A stretch of 12,422 bases of DNA from CAYURH01 sp964447105 (lineage in GTDB: Bacteria > Patescibacteriota > Saccharimonadia > Saccharimonadales > EFPC-124), in contig CAYURH010000023.1 in NCBI GenBank assembly GCA_964447105.1, positions 1-12,422 on the forward strand. Direction: 5' to 3'. Below, one piece after another: positions 1 to 5,732 of the stretch. Under the pieces are notes generated by a model. It was not told the DNA's origin and searched no databases. It saw nothing but the letters and a program-made list of their open reading frames with translations. A program made the translations under genes and the position numbers. Each line of letters starts with the position of its first letter. Positions within the stretch are counted from its first letter, which is position 1.

Positions 1-36
1 TGTATAAGTTCATTTTTGAGCAAGACAGTGTGCCCT

Positions 37-70
37 GCCGGGCGGTCACGGGGAACCCGCGCCGCCCGGC
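37..70 (-). terminator. GC-rich hairpin after the membrane-protein gene
   Basis: Perfect 9-bp inverted repeat: GCCGGGCGG at 37-45 pairs with CCGCCCGGC at 62-70. The 16-nt loop contains a further GGG/CCC. It begins 3 nt after the stop codon of the minus-strand gene 74-412. There is no U-tract on either side, so it is a hairpin of the U-less type rather than a classical intrinsic terminator. The same arrangement recurs after five other orphan genes in this window. Confidence 0.6.
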
Positions 71-73
71 GTG

Positions 74-412
74 TTACGCCGCCCTTCTTTTGGTAGGGGC
101 GGCTCCGTAGGGTCGCCGGGAGTGAGAGCCGGGATTGGCCGGCCTTTTGGTCTTGTGGGGACCGCGCAAGTTCCATCGCTTGTACACGACGGATCCCACG
201 ATGATCACCGCAGCGAGCACCAGAACGGTCCGGAGCAAGCCGGACGCCGGCGTCCACGCGGCCTTGGCGAAGACCACGGCTCCGATGACGAAAATCACCG
301 AACCGAGCCGCGCCCATCGAAATGAGAGGGCAGTGCCGGCGACGATTGCGCCGAAGCCCGTGAACAGCTCGGGGAGTGAAATTCCACCCCCGATGAACCA
401 GCTCGTGTCCAT
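74..412 (-). CDS. Orphan small membrane protein, three predicted TM helices
   Basis: A 112-residue protein of unknown function. Three hydrophobic segments are visible at about residues 11-31, 36-53 and 58-77, followed by a hydrophilic, strongly basic C-terminal tail of about 35 residues rich in Arg, Lys and Pro, probably cytoplasmic. ATG 412 is chosen because a GAGG lies 7 nt upstream; a GTG at 427 would add five residues but has no SD. A promoter (482-510) precedes it and a GC-rich hairpin begins 3 nt after the stop, so it is a single-gene transcription unit. Plus-strand frames through the same DNA lack hydrophobic patterning and look like shadows. No catalytic motif is seen. Confidence is good that it is a real gene; its role is unknown. 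Confidence 0.72.
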   Translation of the reverse strand: MDTSWFIGGGISLPELFTGFGAIVAGTALSFRWARLGSVIFVIGAVVFAKAAWTPASGLLRTVLVLAAVIIVGSVVYKRWNLRGPHKTKRPANPGSHSRRPYGAAPTKRRAA

Positions 413-481
413 ATGTGCCTCATTCACTAGATTGTCTTGCTCTGCGATGCATCACCACGAATGGGACACATTTCAAAAAAT

Positions 482-510
482 ATGTTATCACATTTATGGC
501 AAAATGTAAA
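482..510 (-). promoter_or_regulatory. Promoter of the membrane-protein gene
   Basis: On the minus strand, TTTACA (510-505) and TAACAT (487-482) are separated by exactly 17 bp. This predicts a start near 475 and a leader of about 60 nt before ATG 412. Confidence 0.5.
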
Positions 511-525
511 GAGGAGAAGTGGCTG

Positions 526-531
526 TATAAT
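526..531 (+). promoter_or_regulatory. -10 box directly before the gene at 538 (leaderless)
   Basis: TATAAT at 526-531 is separated from ATG 538 by 6 nt, so the expected transcription start coincides with the start codon. No good -35 hexamer is visible at 17 bp. The GAGGAG at 511-516 is too far from the ATG (21 nt) to serve as its SD. Confidence 0.6.
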
Positions 532-537
532 AGGGCT

Positions 538-816
538 ATGAATACGCGTATGCGAGTGGTTTTGGGGCTTTTGAGTGTTGGCACAATGTTTGGTTTGTTC
601 TGGAGTTTGCAATCTATGCGTCGTGTGCCGCAAACGACAGAAGTAAAGCAACAGGTGATAAATCTGCCTGTCAATGCATTCGACGGCGATCCGCGCTTGC
701 AAAAAGCAGTGCAAGATCTGCAGAACGCGCAAAACACGCAGTCGGCTCAACAGCCGGTAGGCCCGGCGCCCACGTCGTCGTTGAACACACTGCAGCCTGG
801 CGGGTCGGTCAACTAG
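538..816 (+). CDS. Small membrane-anchored or exported protein, unknown function
   Basis: A 92-residue protein. Residues 1-5 are basic (MNTRM) and residues 6-25 form one hydrophobic helix, so it is either a signal anchor or an uncleaved signal peptide. The remaining about 65 residues are hydrophilic, Gln/Asn/Pro rich and probably disordered and extracytoplasmic. ATG 538 is chosen because a TATAAT sits 6 nt upstream and because it places the hydrophobic segment at the N-terminus; the frame stays open further upstream but that part is not protein-like. The stop codon TAG shares the tetramer CTAG (813-816) with the stop of the convergent gene 813-1085. The family is not recognised. Confidence 0.62.
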   Translation: MNTRMRVVLGLLSVGTMFGLFWSLQSMRRVPQTTEVKQQVINLPVNAFDGDPRLQKAVQDLQNAQNTQSAQQPVGPAPTSSLNTLQPGGSVN

Positions 817-1085
817 ACGCGTTCGCCAAGTTCGTAATCGTCGGATGTTTCTTCGCCATCTTCGGCGCCGCTGGCGGCATGCATGCCTTCGTCGTATAGT
901 TCGGCGGAGTCAATTTCGCCGTCGGTGCGCGGGTCGTCTATAGGTAGGCGTGATTTGCTGGTGTCGGTGGGTGGTGATGCAGGAGTGCGGCCGTCACCAG
1001 GCAGGTGTGGTTCATCGCGCTGGGGGTTGAAGATGTCGTCGGCTGGATCTTGTGTGTTGTGTGTCGGAATCGAATCATTACTCAT
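813..1085 (-). CDS. Acidic, probably disordered small protein
   Basis: A 90-residue protein, rich in Asp, Glu, Pro, Ser and Gly, with no hydrophobic segment and no recognisable domain; it is probably intrinsically disordered and cytoplasmic. ATG 1085 is chosen because a TATAAT on the minus strand (1097-1092) lies 6 nt upstream, a leaderless arrangement like several core genes here. The frame is open further upstream, but that part overlaps the divergent promoter and gene. It is divergent from the Nudix-like gene (42 bp between start codons) and ends tail-to-tail with gene 538-816. Function unknown. Confidence 0.6.
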   Translation of the reverse strand: MSNDSIPTHNTQDPADDIFNPQRDEPHLPGDGRTPASPPTDTSKSRLPIDDPRTDGEIDSAELYDEGMHAASGAEDGEETSDDYELGERV

Positions 1086-1091
1086 GCCTTT

Positions 1092-1119
1092 ATTATACCC
1101 GCCCAAGCCGTGGTATACT
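1092..1119. promoter_or_regulatory. Overlapping divergent promoters for two leaderless genes
   Basis: The minus-strand -10 TATAAT (1097-1092) lies 6 nt before ATG 1085. The plus-strand -10 TATACT (1114-1119) lies 7 nt before ATG 1127. Only 16 bp separate the two -10 boxes, so each promoter's -35 region falls on the other's -10 box. Polymerase should not be able to occupy both at once. Confidence 0.6.
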
Positions 1120-1126
1120 GCCCGAT

Positions 1127-1684
1127 ATGCAAGAGAATGTTGTAGCAAAGGGCAAAATATTTGAGTTAGTGCAGCTGCCGCAAAGTGGCGGACGGATTTT
1201 TGAAGTAGCGCGCCGCGCGCCAGGCACGCGATTGATTATTGCCGACAAAACAGGCCAAAAAGTATTACTCACGCGGGAATTTCGTCGCGAGCTCGATGAT
1301 TATGACTATCGTTTGCCCGGGGGTAAAGTATTCGACACACTCGACGAGTTCGAAAATTTTCGCACCAGCGGCGCAGACATCACCGAAGCAGCCAAAACGC
1401 AGGCCAAAGCCGAAGGCGCGCAAGAAGCCGGCATAGATATTGCTGAACTAAAATTATTCAAAAAATCAGTGTTGGGCACCACCGTAGAATGGGATCTGTA
1501 TGTGTTTGAAGCCACGCAATGGCAATTGCACGCAGACGGCCAACAGCTTGATTCACCCGAAGAGCAAGGCACCACGGTAGACTGGTACGCATACGACAAA
1601 GTCGAACAAATGATCCTGGATGGCAACATGCAAGAAGAGCGCATTGCACTTATACTGCTGCAATGGCTCAAGCGACAGCCGTGA
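1127..1684 (+). CDS. Nudix-family-like hydrolase (degenerate Nudix box)
   Basis: A 185-residue protein resembling ADP-ribose-pyrophosphatase-type Nudix hydrolases, which cleave nucleoside diphosphates linked to another moiety. The beta strand and loop LPGGK (63-67) and the helix E87-x7-A95-E96-G97-A98-Q99-E100-A101-G102-I103 match G-x5-E-x7-R-E-U-x-E-E-x-G-U with changes: Arg is Ala95, the first Glu of the EE pair is Gln99, and an insert of about 16 residues separates GGK from E87. Two of the box glutamates (E96, E100) remain. ATG 1127 is chosen because TATACT lies 7 nt upstream, which suggests a leaderless message. Its 3' end overlaps the next gene by 22 nt, which suggests a two-gene operon with the HAD hydrolase. 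Activity is uncertain given the altered box. Confidence 0.85.
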   Translation: MQENVVAKGKIFELVQLPQSGGRIFEVARRAPGTRLIIADKTGQKVLLTREFRRELDDYDYRLPGGKVFDTLDEFENFRTSGADITEAAKTQAKAEGAQEAGIDIAELKLFKKSVLGTTVEWDLYVFEATQWQLHADGQQLDSPEEQGTTVDWYAYDKVEQMILDGNMQEERIALILLQWLKRQP

Positions 1685-2256
1685 TTAAAGCTATTTTGCT
1701 GGATTGTTTTGGGGTATTGTATGTGCCGGTTGGCGAAGATTTTTATACAAGTCACGTGCCAAATTATGAGAAGCATCGTGATGAACTACACGAACTCGGC
1801 TACAAAACCGATATGGGGCAGATCACGCAAGAACAGTTGGTGCAGGCCGTAGCGAAGTTGAGCGGACTTGAGCTGGCGGAGACGCGCCGAGGTGTGGTGG
1901 GGCAGTGGCTGCGCAATCAAACGCTGATGGATTTTGCGCAAAGCCTACGGCCGCAGTACAAAGTGGGGCTGCTTACCAATATGAGCAGTGGCGCAATCGA
2001 TCGGTTTTTTAGCCAGCACGAGCGCCGGCAGTTGTTTGACGATGTGATTGTATCGAGCGAAGTAGGCGCGGTGAAACCATCGCAGCATATTTTTATGCTG
2101 GCGGCGCGCGGGCTTGATGTAGAACCAGAAGAATGCTTGGTTATAGACGATAGTACTCAGAACTGCAGTGGTGCAGTAGAGGCAGGCATGCAGGCGATTG
2201 CGTACCAGTCTACGCAGCAAGTGGTGGCCGAAACCAAACGTTTGCTTAAGATATAA
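1663..2256 (+). CDS. HAD-superfamily hydrolase (subfamily IA-like)
   Basis: A 197-residue HAD-fold protein, probably a small-molecule phosphatase. Motif I is LLDCFGVLY with the nucleophile Asp at residue 14; the usual second Asp (DxD) is Phe16, as in some HAD-IA members with a DxFGV motif. Motif II is T105-N106, motif III is Lys138 in VKPSQ, and motif IV is the D162-D163 pair in VIDDS. A small helical cap lies between motifs I and II. ATG 1663 overlaps the Nudix gene by 22 nt. GTG 1681, which overlaps the Nudix stop as GTGA and gives the family-typical start (M)IKAILLD, is an equally good and perhaps better start (191 residues). Neither has an SD, so translational coupling is likely. Substrate unknown. 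Confidence 0.9.
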   Translation: MAQATAVIKAILLDCFGVLYVPVGEDFYTSHVPNYEKHRDELHELGYKTDMGQITQEQLVQAVAKLSGLELAETRRGVVGQWLRNQTLMDFAQSLRPQYKVGLLTNMSSGAIDRFFSQHERRQLFDDVIVSSEVGAVKPSQHIFMLAARGLDVEPEECLVIDDSTQNCSGAVEAGMQAIAYQSTQQVVAETKRLLKI

Positions 2257-2267
2257 ATACTTTTTGC

Positions 2268-2301
2268 GCACCGCACCCCCCAGCCGAGGGGGGTGCGGTG
2301 C
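2268..2301. terminator. 14-bp perfect GC-rich hairpin between convergent genes
   Basis: GCACCGCACCCCCC (2268-2281) pairs perfectly with GGGGGGTGCGGTGC (2288-2301) around a 6-nt loop. It lies 11 nt after the HAD gene stop and 7 nt after the stop of the minus-strand gene 2309-2668, so it could act in both directions. A T-run (2261-2265) precedes the stem on the plus strand, but neither strand has a U-tract after the hairpin. Confidence 0.7.
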
Positions 2302-2308
2302 TGGCCGG

Positions 2309-2668
2309 CTATTCGGGCCATCGCATACGCGTGCGCGGGTCTCGCAGAGCACGAGGCCGTCTGTAATGCGCGATATAGATCGCCAGCCACACTTGCCAGG
2401 CTCGTGATGCGTTGCGCAACTCGTCTTCGTTGAGCTGATCAAGCTGGGCCATGTAGTCCCGGATCTCGTCCGCTCGTACCACGAAGTTGGGCGGTTGCCC
2501 CACGTGTTCGCCGTATCGCGCCTGCAGCAGTCGCAGCTCTTCACGCATCTCGTCGGCAGTTGCGTCGGCCAGGACGGCATCCATGTTCGCAGCCGTGCCT
2601 GTGCTGAGCTGCTTCGCTGCGGCTAGGTACACCCTGGTGAGGGTGTGTCGCAGTGCGTCGTTAGCCAT
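2309..2668 (-). CDS. Orphan small helical protein, unknown function
   Basis: A 119-residue protein that reads as almost entirely helical: two amphipathic Ala/Leu/Glu-rich segments, then a segment around WQVWLAIYIAHY, and an Arg/Pro-rich basic tail. No signal peptide or catalytic motif is seen. ATG 2668 is chosen because GGAG lies a few nt upstream; the frame is open further upstream into the promoter. It is transcribed from its own promoter (2697-2725), divergent from mutM, and ends 7 nt before a 14-bp hairpin, so it is a single-gene unit. It sits on the opposite strand between two conserved plus-strand genes. The family is not recognised. Confidence 0.75.
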   Translation of the reverse strand: MANDALRHTLTRVYLAAAKQLSTGTAANMDAVLADATADEMREELRLLQARYGEHVGQPPNFVVRADEIRDYMAQLDQLNEDELRNASRAWQVWLAIYIAHYRRPRALRDPRTRMRWPE

Positions 2669-2696
2669 TCCTACTCCTGTTCGTCGTAGTATAGAT

Positions 2697-2725
2697 ATTA
2701 TAAAATTCTTCAGTACATTAAGCAA
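2697..2725 (-). promoter_or_regulatory. Promoter of gene 2309-2668
   Basis: On the minus strand, TTGCTT (2725-2720), a 17-bp spacer and a perfect TATAAT (2702-2697) are present. The predicted start is near 2690, giving a leader of about 22 nt that carries the SD. The -35 begins with TTGCTTAA, as does the promoter at 10366. Confidence 0.75.
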
Positions 2726-2733
2726 TGTCATCG

Positions 2734-2739
2734 TATAAT
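2734..2739 (+). promoter_or_regulatory. -10 box of leaderless mutM
   Basis: TATAAT at 2734-2739 is followed after 6 nt by ATG 2746, so transcription is predicted to begin at the start codon. The region 17 bp upstream (2711-2716, CAGTAC) is a poor -35. It diverges from, and overlaps the region of, the promoter at 2697-2725. Confidence 0.65.
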
Positions 2740-2745
2740 ATATCT

Positions 2746-3639
2746 ATGCCCGAACTCCCCGAAGTCGAAACTGTCCGCCAGGGTCTGCAAGGCCTGCTGC
2801 CGGGGCGAATCATCAAAACAGAAACGCATGATTGGCCCAAGGGATTTCCGAATGCGCAAGCTGATGTTGATGCTTTTTTAATTGGCGCCACGGTGACTGC
2901 CGTGCGTCGCCGCGCCAAAGTGTTGATGATTGGTTTGTCGACTAACTATAGTTTGGTGATTCATTTAAAAATGACTGGCCAGTTGGTGTTTCGCAGCCAG
3001 TCGGCGCATTTTGGTGCCGGCCACCCCAACCATAGTTTGGTGGGCGATTTGCCCGATAAATCCACGCGCGTCACGCTGACATTTGCTGATGGATCGCGAT
3101 TGTTTTTTAACGATCAACGCAAATTTGGCTGGATGCGACTGCTGCCTACGGCCGAAGTTGAACATTTAGATTTTTTCACCAAAGTCGGCCCCGAACCACT
3201 CGATCCTGCATTTACGGCTGCTGATTTCGCGGCGCGCTTGCAGCGTCGGTCCAAAAGCGGCATCAAAGCCGTGCTACTCGATCAGACAATCGTAGCCGGT
3301 ATTGGCAACATCTACGCCGACGAAAGCCTGTGGGCGGCGCGCATCCATCCGCTGACGCGCGTGCAGGACATATCGCCAGCCAAGATAAAAGCGCTCTACA
3401 CCGGGCTGATACATGTGCTCAAACGTAGCATCGAAAAGGGTGGCTCCACTGATAGAAACTATGTAGATCACGAAGGTCGGCGAGGAAGCTATCTAACGTT
3501 TGCCAATGTGTTTCGCCGTGAGGGGCAGCCGTGTTCGCGCTGCGGAACAATAATTATAAAGACTCGTGTGGCTGGGCGCGGCACGCATACTTGTCCGCAT
3601 TGCCAAGTGCTTACAGCTGACGAGCGGGCGGGCATCTAG
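2746..3639 (+). CDS. mutM: Formamidopyrimidine-DNA glycosylase (Fpg/MutM)
   Basis: A 297-residue bifunctional DNA glycosylase/AP lyase that removes 8-oxoguanine and formamidopyrimidines in base excision repair. The N-terminus is the family hallmark MPELPEVET, with the catalytic Pro2, Glu3 and Glu6 visible. The conserved catalytic-domain Lys is K58. The helix-two-turn-helix is recognised from GIGNIYADE. The C-terminal zinc finger has Cys263, Cys266, Cys283 and Cys286, with the RGTH segment before the last pair. A segment of about 20 residues around 86-108, rich in His, Gly and Ser, looks longer than in E. coli Fpg. ATG 2746 is fixed by the hallmark motif, because Pro2 must be exposed after Met removal. 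There is no SD and a TATAAT lies 6 nt upstream. The stop codon lies inside a hairpin. Confidence 0.97.
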   Translation: MPELPEVETVRQGLQGLLPGRIIKTETHDWPKGFPNAQADVDAFLIGATVTAVRRRAKVLMIGLSTNYSLVIHLKMTGQLVFRSQSAHFGAGHPNHSLVGDLPDKSTRVTLTFADGSRLFFNDQRKFGWMRLLPTAEVEHLDFFTKVGPEPLDPAFTAADFAARLQRRSKSGIKAVLLDQTIVAGIGNIYADESLWAARIHPLTRVQDISPAKIKALYTGLIHVLKRSIEKGGSTDRNYVDHEGRRGSYLTFANVFRREGQPCSRCGTIIIKTRVAGRGTHTCPHCQVLTADERAGI

Positions 3640-3652
3640 CCGCGCCCACTCG
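3621..3652. terminator. Imperfect GC-rich hairpin over the mutM stop codon
   Basis: CGAGCGGGCG (3621-3630) pairs with CGCCCACTCG-like sequence (3643-3652) with one C/A mismatch, around a 12-nt loop that contains the mutM TAG (3637-3639). It lies 13 nt after the stop of the minus-strand gene 3665-4075, so it may end transcription from both sides. No U-tract is present. Confidence 0.5.
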
Positions 3653-3664
3653 TCGCTGGTGGGG

Positions 3665-4075
3665 CTATGACCGCTTGCGCGGCAGGTGTACGACGAGCCT
3701 GAGGGGCGTGACGCCGTCTTCGTCTCGTTCGAACGTAACTTCGCTCGCCGCCACTTGCAGCTGACTGGCGATTTCCATGCGGAGCTGCCGCGTCCATTCT
3801 TCGGGCTCGGGCCAGCGGGGCAGGGTGATGGTCACTCGGATCTTGTAGCTCGGCACATTGCGCAGGCCGAAATTGCCGAAAACCGGCCCGGCGCTCACCA
3901 CGAAGCGCTGGCGATTTCCGCCTACGTCTATTCCGAACTGTCGGAGTGACGCGAAGTCCACAGCACTCTTGCTGGTCGAGTTTTCCTGCAGAAACTTGCG
4001 CGCGTCTTTGATGGGTCCGGCATGATGCTCCAGGCACTTAGCCACGAACTCTTTGTAGCCCGCCACGTTTTCCAA
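3665..4075 (-). CDS. Orphan protein with TTG start, unknown function
   Basis: A 136-residue soluble protein. The N-terminal half is charged and helical; the middle reads as beta strands (RQRFVVSAGPVFGNFG, YKIRVTITLPRW) and the C-terminus is again beta-like with a basic end (LVVHLPRKRS). No catalytic motif or signal peptide is recognised. The start is TTG 4075, chosen because GGAG lies 7 nt upstream and no ATG exists in the N-terminal part of the frame. It has its own promoter (4113-4141) and ends 13 nt before a hairpin, so it is a single-gene unit on the minus strand between mutM and holA. Lys codons are mostly AAG (5 of 7), unlike the core genes beside it. Confidence 0.8.
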   Translation of the reverse strand: MENVAGYKEFVAKCLEHHAGPIKDARKFLQENSTSKSAVDFASLRQFGIDVGGNRQRFVVSAGPVFGNFGLRNVPSYKIRVTITLPRWPEPEEWTRQLRMEIASQLQVAASEVTFERDEDGVTPLRLVVHLPRKRS

Positions 4076-4112
4076 AACAGCTCTCCCTCGCGAAGTGTGT
4101 AGCCGGTTAGAT

Positions 4113-4141
4113 ATTATATAATGATAAGCTACTCATACCAA
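4113..4141 (-). promoter_or_regulatory. Promoter of gene 3665-4075
   Basis: On the minus strand, TTGGTA (4141-4136), a 17-bp spacer and TATAAT (4118-4113) are present. The start is predicted near 4106 with a leader of about 30 nt that contains the SD. The -10 lies within an AT-rich near-palindrome that also reads TATAAT on the plus strand (4117-4122). Confidence 0.75.
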
Positions 4142-4147
4142 ATCGTG

Positions 4148-4153
4148 TAGAAT
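4148..4153 (+). promoter_or_regulatory. Probable -10 box of holA
   Basis: TAGAAT at 4148-4153 lies 9 nt before ATG 4163, which implies a leader of zero to a few nt. TATAAT at 4117-4122 is an alternative that would give a leader of about 34 nt without a clear SD. Confidence 0.4.
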
Positions 4154-4162
4154 ATATAAGAG

Positions 4163-5083
4163 ATGATGCGGCTACTCAGCGGAGAAAATAGCTACGGTAT
4201 ACACCACATAGTGCAGAAGACGATTGGTGATTTTGTGGCGGCGTACGGGCCGCACGGTGTGGAGCGGGTAGACGGCGAGGCGATGACCGTGACGCAACTA
4301 CCAGATTTACTACAGGGGGCGACGTTGTTTACGCCCCAGCGGCTGGTGGTTATTAGCCATGCTAGTCTGAACAAACCAGTATGGGAAGCGTTGGCGGACT
4401 GGGTGCTCAAGGTGGCAGATGATACGCAAGTAATTATCGTCGAATCGGCGCCCGACAAGCGTACGCGCACATACAAAGCGCTCAAAGCATTGCCTGATTC
4501 CAAAGAATTGGTGCAATCAACCGATAGTGAACTCATGCAATGGTTGGCGCTGCAAGCGCACGACCTGGGCGGCACATTGGGCCGAGCCGAGGCGCAGTAT
4601 CTGCTGGAGCGAGCCGGGCGCGACCAGTGGCGATTGGCGCACGAGATCGAAAAAGTAGTGAGCTACCAGCCGGAAGTGACGCGCCAAGCAATCGATGAGT
4701 TGGTGGAGCCGAGCCCTGAGGGTAATGCTTTTGCGCTGCTCGACGCTAGCTTGGCGGGGGATAGCGCCAGAGTAAACAGCCTCGTGTTGCAGCTGCGCAC
4801 CGAAGAAGACCCGTATAAATTATTTGGTTTACTTGCGAGTCAAGTGCATGTGCTGGCTCTGGTGGCATTTGCTGGCACGCGCAATGCCGATCAGATTGCG
4901 CGCGACGCTGGTGTCCATCCGTTTGTGGTGCGCAAAACCCAAGGGCTAGCCAAACAGATTGGCCCCGAACGCGTGCGACACATTGCTGCTGCTGTGGCAC
5001 GATGCGATGAACAATTAAAGAGTACGGGCTTGGACCCGTGGCAACTATTGGGAATGACACTGCAGCAAGTTGCTGCTGAATAA
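4163..5083 (+). CDS. holA: DNA polymerase III delta subunit (HolA)
   Basis: A 306-residue protein matching the delta subunit of the clamp loader, which opens the beta sliding clamp. The N-terminus LLSGENSYGIHHIV resembles the family's start (the G-x-N/E-x-Y region), followed by a RecA-like fold segment (LVVISHAS, TQVIIVESAPDKRTRTYKAL) and a lid domain with the helical stretch around AEAQYLLERAG. The C-terminal collar domain includes the conserved segment NAFALLDASLAGD and, near the end, DEQLKSTGLDPW. The usual length is about 330-340, so this is slightly short. ATG 4163 is followed at once by a second ATG (4166), and either may be used. The neighbour rpsT, convergent behind a shared terminator, is a common holA partner in bacteria. 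No SD is visible. Confidence 0.92.
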   Translation: MMRLLSGENSYGIHHIVQKTIGDFVAAYGPHGVERVDGEAMTVTQLPDLLQGATLFTPQRLVVISHASLNKPVWEALADWVLKVADDTQVIIVESAPDKRTRTYKALKALPDSKELVQSTDSELMQWLALQAHDLGGTLGRAEAQYLLERAGRDQWRLAHEIEKVVSYQPEVTRQAIDELVEPSPEGNAFALLDASLAGDSARVNSLVLQLRTEEDPYKLFGLLASQVHVLALVAFAGTRNADQIARDAGVHPFVVRKTQGLAKQIGPERVRHIAAAVARCDEQLKSTGLDPWQLLGMTLQQVAAE

Positions 5084-5108
5084 TGCTAGATCACTACGAC
5101 TAGGTATT

Positions 5109-5148
5109 GCACAACAAAACAGCCGCAAGCGCGGCTGTTTTGTTGTGC
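5109..5148. terminator. Bidirectional intrinsic terminator between holA and rpsT
   Basis: A perfect 18-bp stem (5109-5126 with 5131-5148) around the tetraloop AAGC. The stem has a GC-rich top (AGCCGC/GCGGCT) and an AC/T-rich base, so each strand has T-rich sequence (GTTTTGTTGTG) on its 3' arm. It lies 25 nt after the holA stop and 9 nt after the rpsT stop. It is the classical type, unlike the U-less hairpins behind the orphan genes. Confidence 0.85.
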
Positions 5149-5157
5149 GGTGTTGGC

Positions 5158-5556
5158 CTAAGCCTTTTTCGTAGCTGGCTTTTTAGCGGCTGGTTTCTTG
5201 GTAGCTGGTTTTTTAGCTGTTGCGGCTTTTGTGACTGCTGGTTTCTTGGCCGCAGGCTTGGTAGTTTTTGCTGCTGCTGGTTTGGTGGCAGCTTTTTTAG
5301 CTACTGCAGGTTTAGCGCCGGCGGCTTTGGCTTGGCGAACCAGTTTGGCTTTGCGTCGAGCAGCAGTGTTTTTGTCGAGCAAATTCTTTTTGACGGCTTT
5401 GTCGATTTCGGACTGTGCTTTTTGCAGGTTTTCAGCGGTCATAGTGCCGCTAAATGATTTGAGCGATGCTTTCAGGCCGCGCTTGGTGGCGGCGTTACGG
5501 ACGCGAGCTTTGGCAGCTTGGTGCATGCGTTTGATAGCAGATTTGATAATGGGCAT
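5158..5556 (-). CDS. rpsT: 30S ribosomal protein S20 with long basic tail
   Basis: A 132-residue protein; S20 is usually 85-90. Residues 1 to about 80 match the S20 three-helix core: MPIIKSAIKRMHQAAKAR at the start, the segment around IDKAVKKN, and KNTAARRKAKL, which contacts 16S rRNA in the 30S subunit. The last about 50 residues consist almost only of Lys, Ala, Pro and Thr in irregular KKPA/AKKPATKKPA-type repeats, resembling the C-terminal tail of histone H1 or bacterial H1-like proteins. ATG 5556 is fixed by the S20 N-terminus; a weak GAGAG lies 5 nt upstream. The promoter at 5594-5622 gives a leader of about 31 nt. The tail may bind rRNA or DNA, but this is inference. Confidence 0.95.
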   Translation of the reverse strand: MPIIKSAIKRMHQAAKARVRNAATKRGLKASLKSFSGTMTAENLQKAQSEIDKAVKKNLLDKNTAARRKAKLVRQAKAAGAKPAVAKKAATKPAAAKTTKPAAKKPAVTKAATAKKPATKKPAAKKPATKKA

Positions 5557-5593
5557 GGAAACTCTCGTTTAATTTATCTAAGTTCAAGGGGTG

Positions 5594-5622
5594 ATTATAG
5601 ATCAATATGCTATATCTGTAAA
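5594..5622 (-). promoter_or_regulatory. rpsT promoter
   Basis: On the minus strand, TTTACA (5622-5617), a 17-bp spacer and TATAAT (5599-5594) are present, giving a predicted start near 5587. This is a strong near-consensus site, as expected for a ribosomal protein gene. Confidence 0.8.
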
Positions 5623-5670
5623 GCCTAGGGGCGGCGTCCGTTGCGTCGCTGCGAGTAGATGCTCAAGCTA

Positions 5671-5699
5671 TTGCGCTCAGAAAATCCTTATGCTACAGT
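5671..5699 (+). promoter_or_regulatory. Promoter of the DHH-like gene, extended -10
   Basis: TTGCGC (5671-5676), a 17-bp spacer and TACAGT (5694-5699) preceded by TGC, which forms an extended -10. The start is predicted near 5706 with a leader of about 27 nt that is A-rich next to the ATG and has no SD. Confidence 0.6.
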
Positions 5700-5732
5700 C
5701 AGCGTAAACGGTGCTCTTCTAAAAACAAAAAC

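Noticed and set aside
135..509. Plus-strand frames over the three-helix membrane protein gene
   Set aside because: Composition is Thr/Pro/Arg-rich without structure; the minus frame shows three clean hydrophobic helices with GAGG before its ATG.
1945..2580. A 211-codon minus-strand frame across the HAD gene and its hairpin
   Set aside because: It runs through the 14-bp hairpin and antisense to clear HAD motifs, with Cys/Trp/His-rich random-like composition.
3636..4037. A 133-codon Arg-rich frame on the minus strand over gene 3665-4075
   Set aside because: Arg/Ala/Pro-biased composition typical of a shifted reading of GC-rich DNA; the 136-residue frame has SD, promoter and a protein-like pattern.
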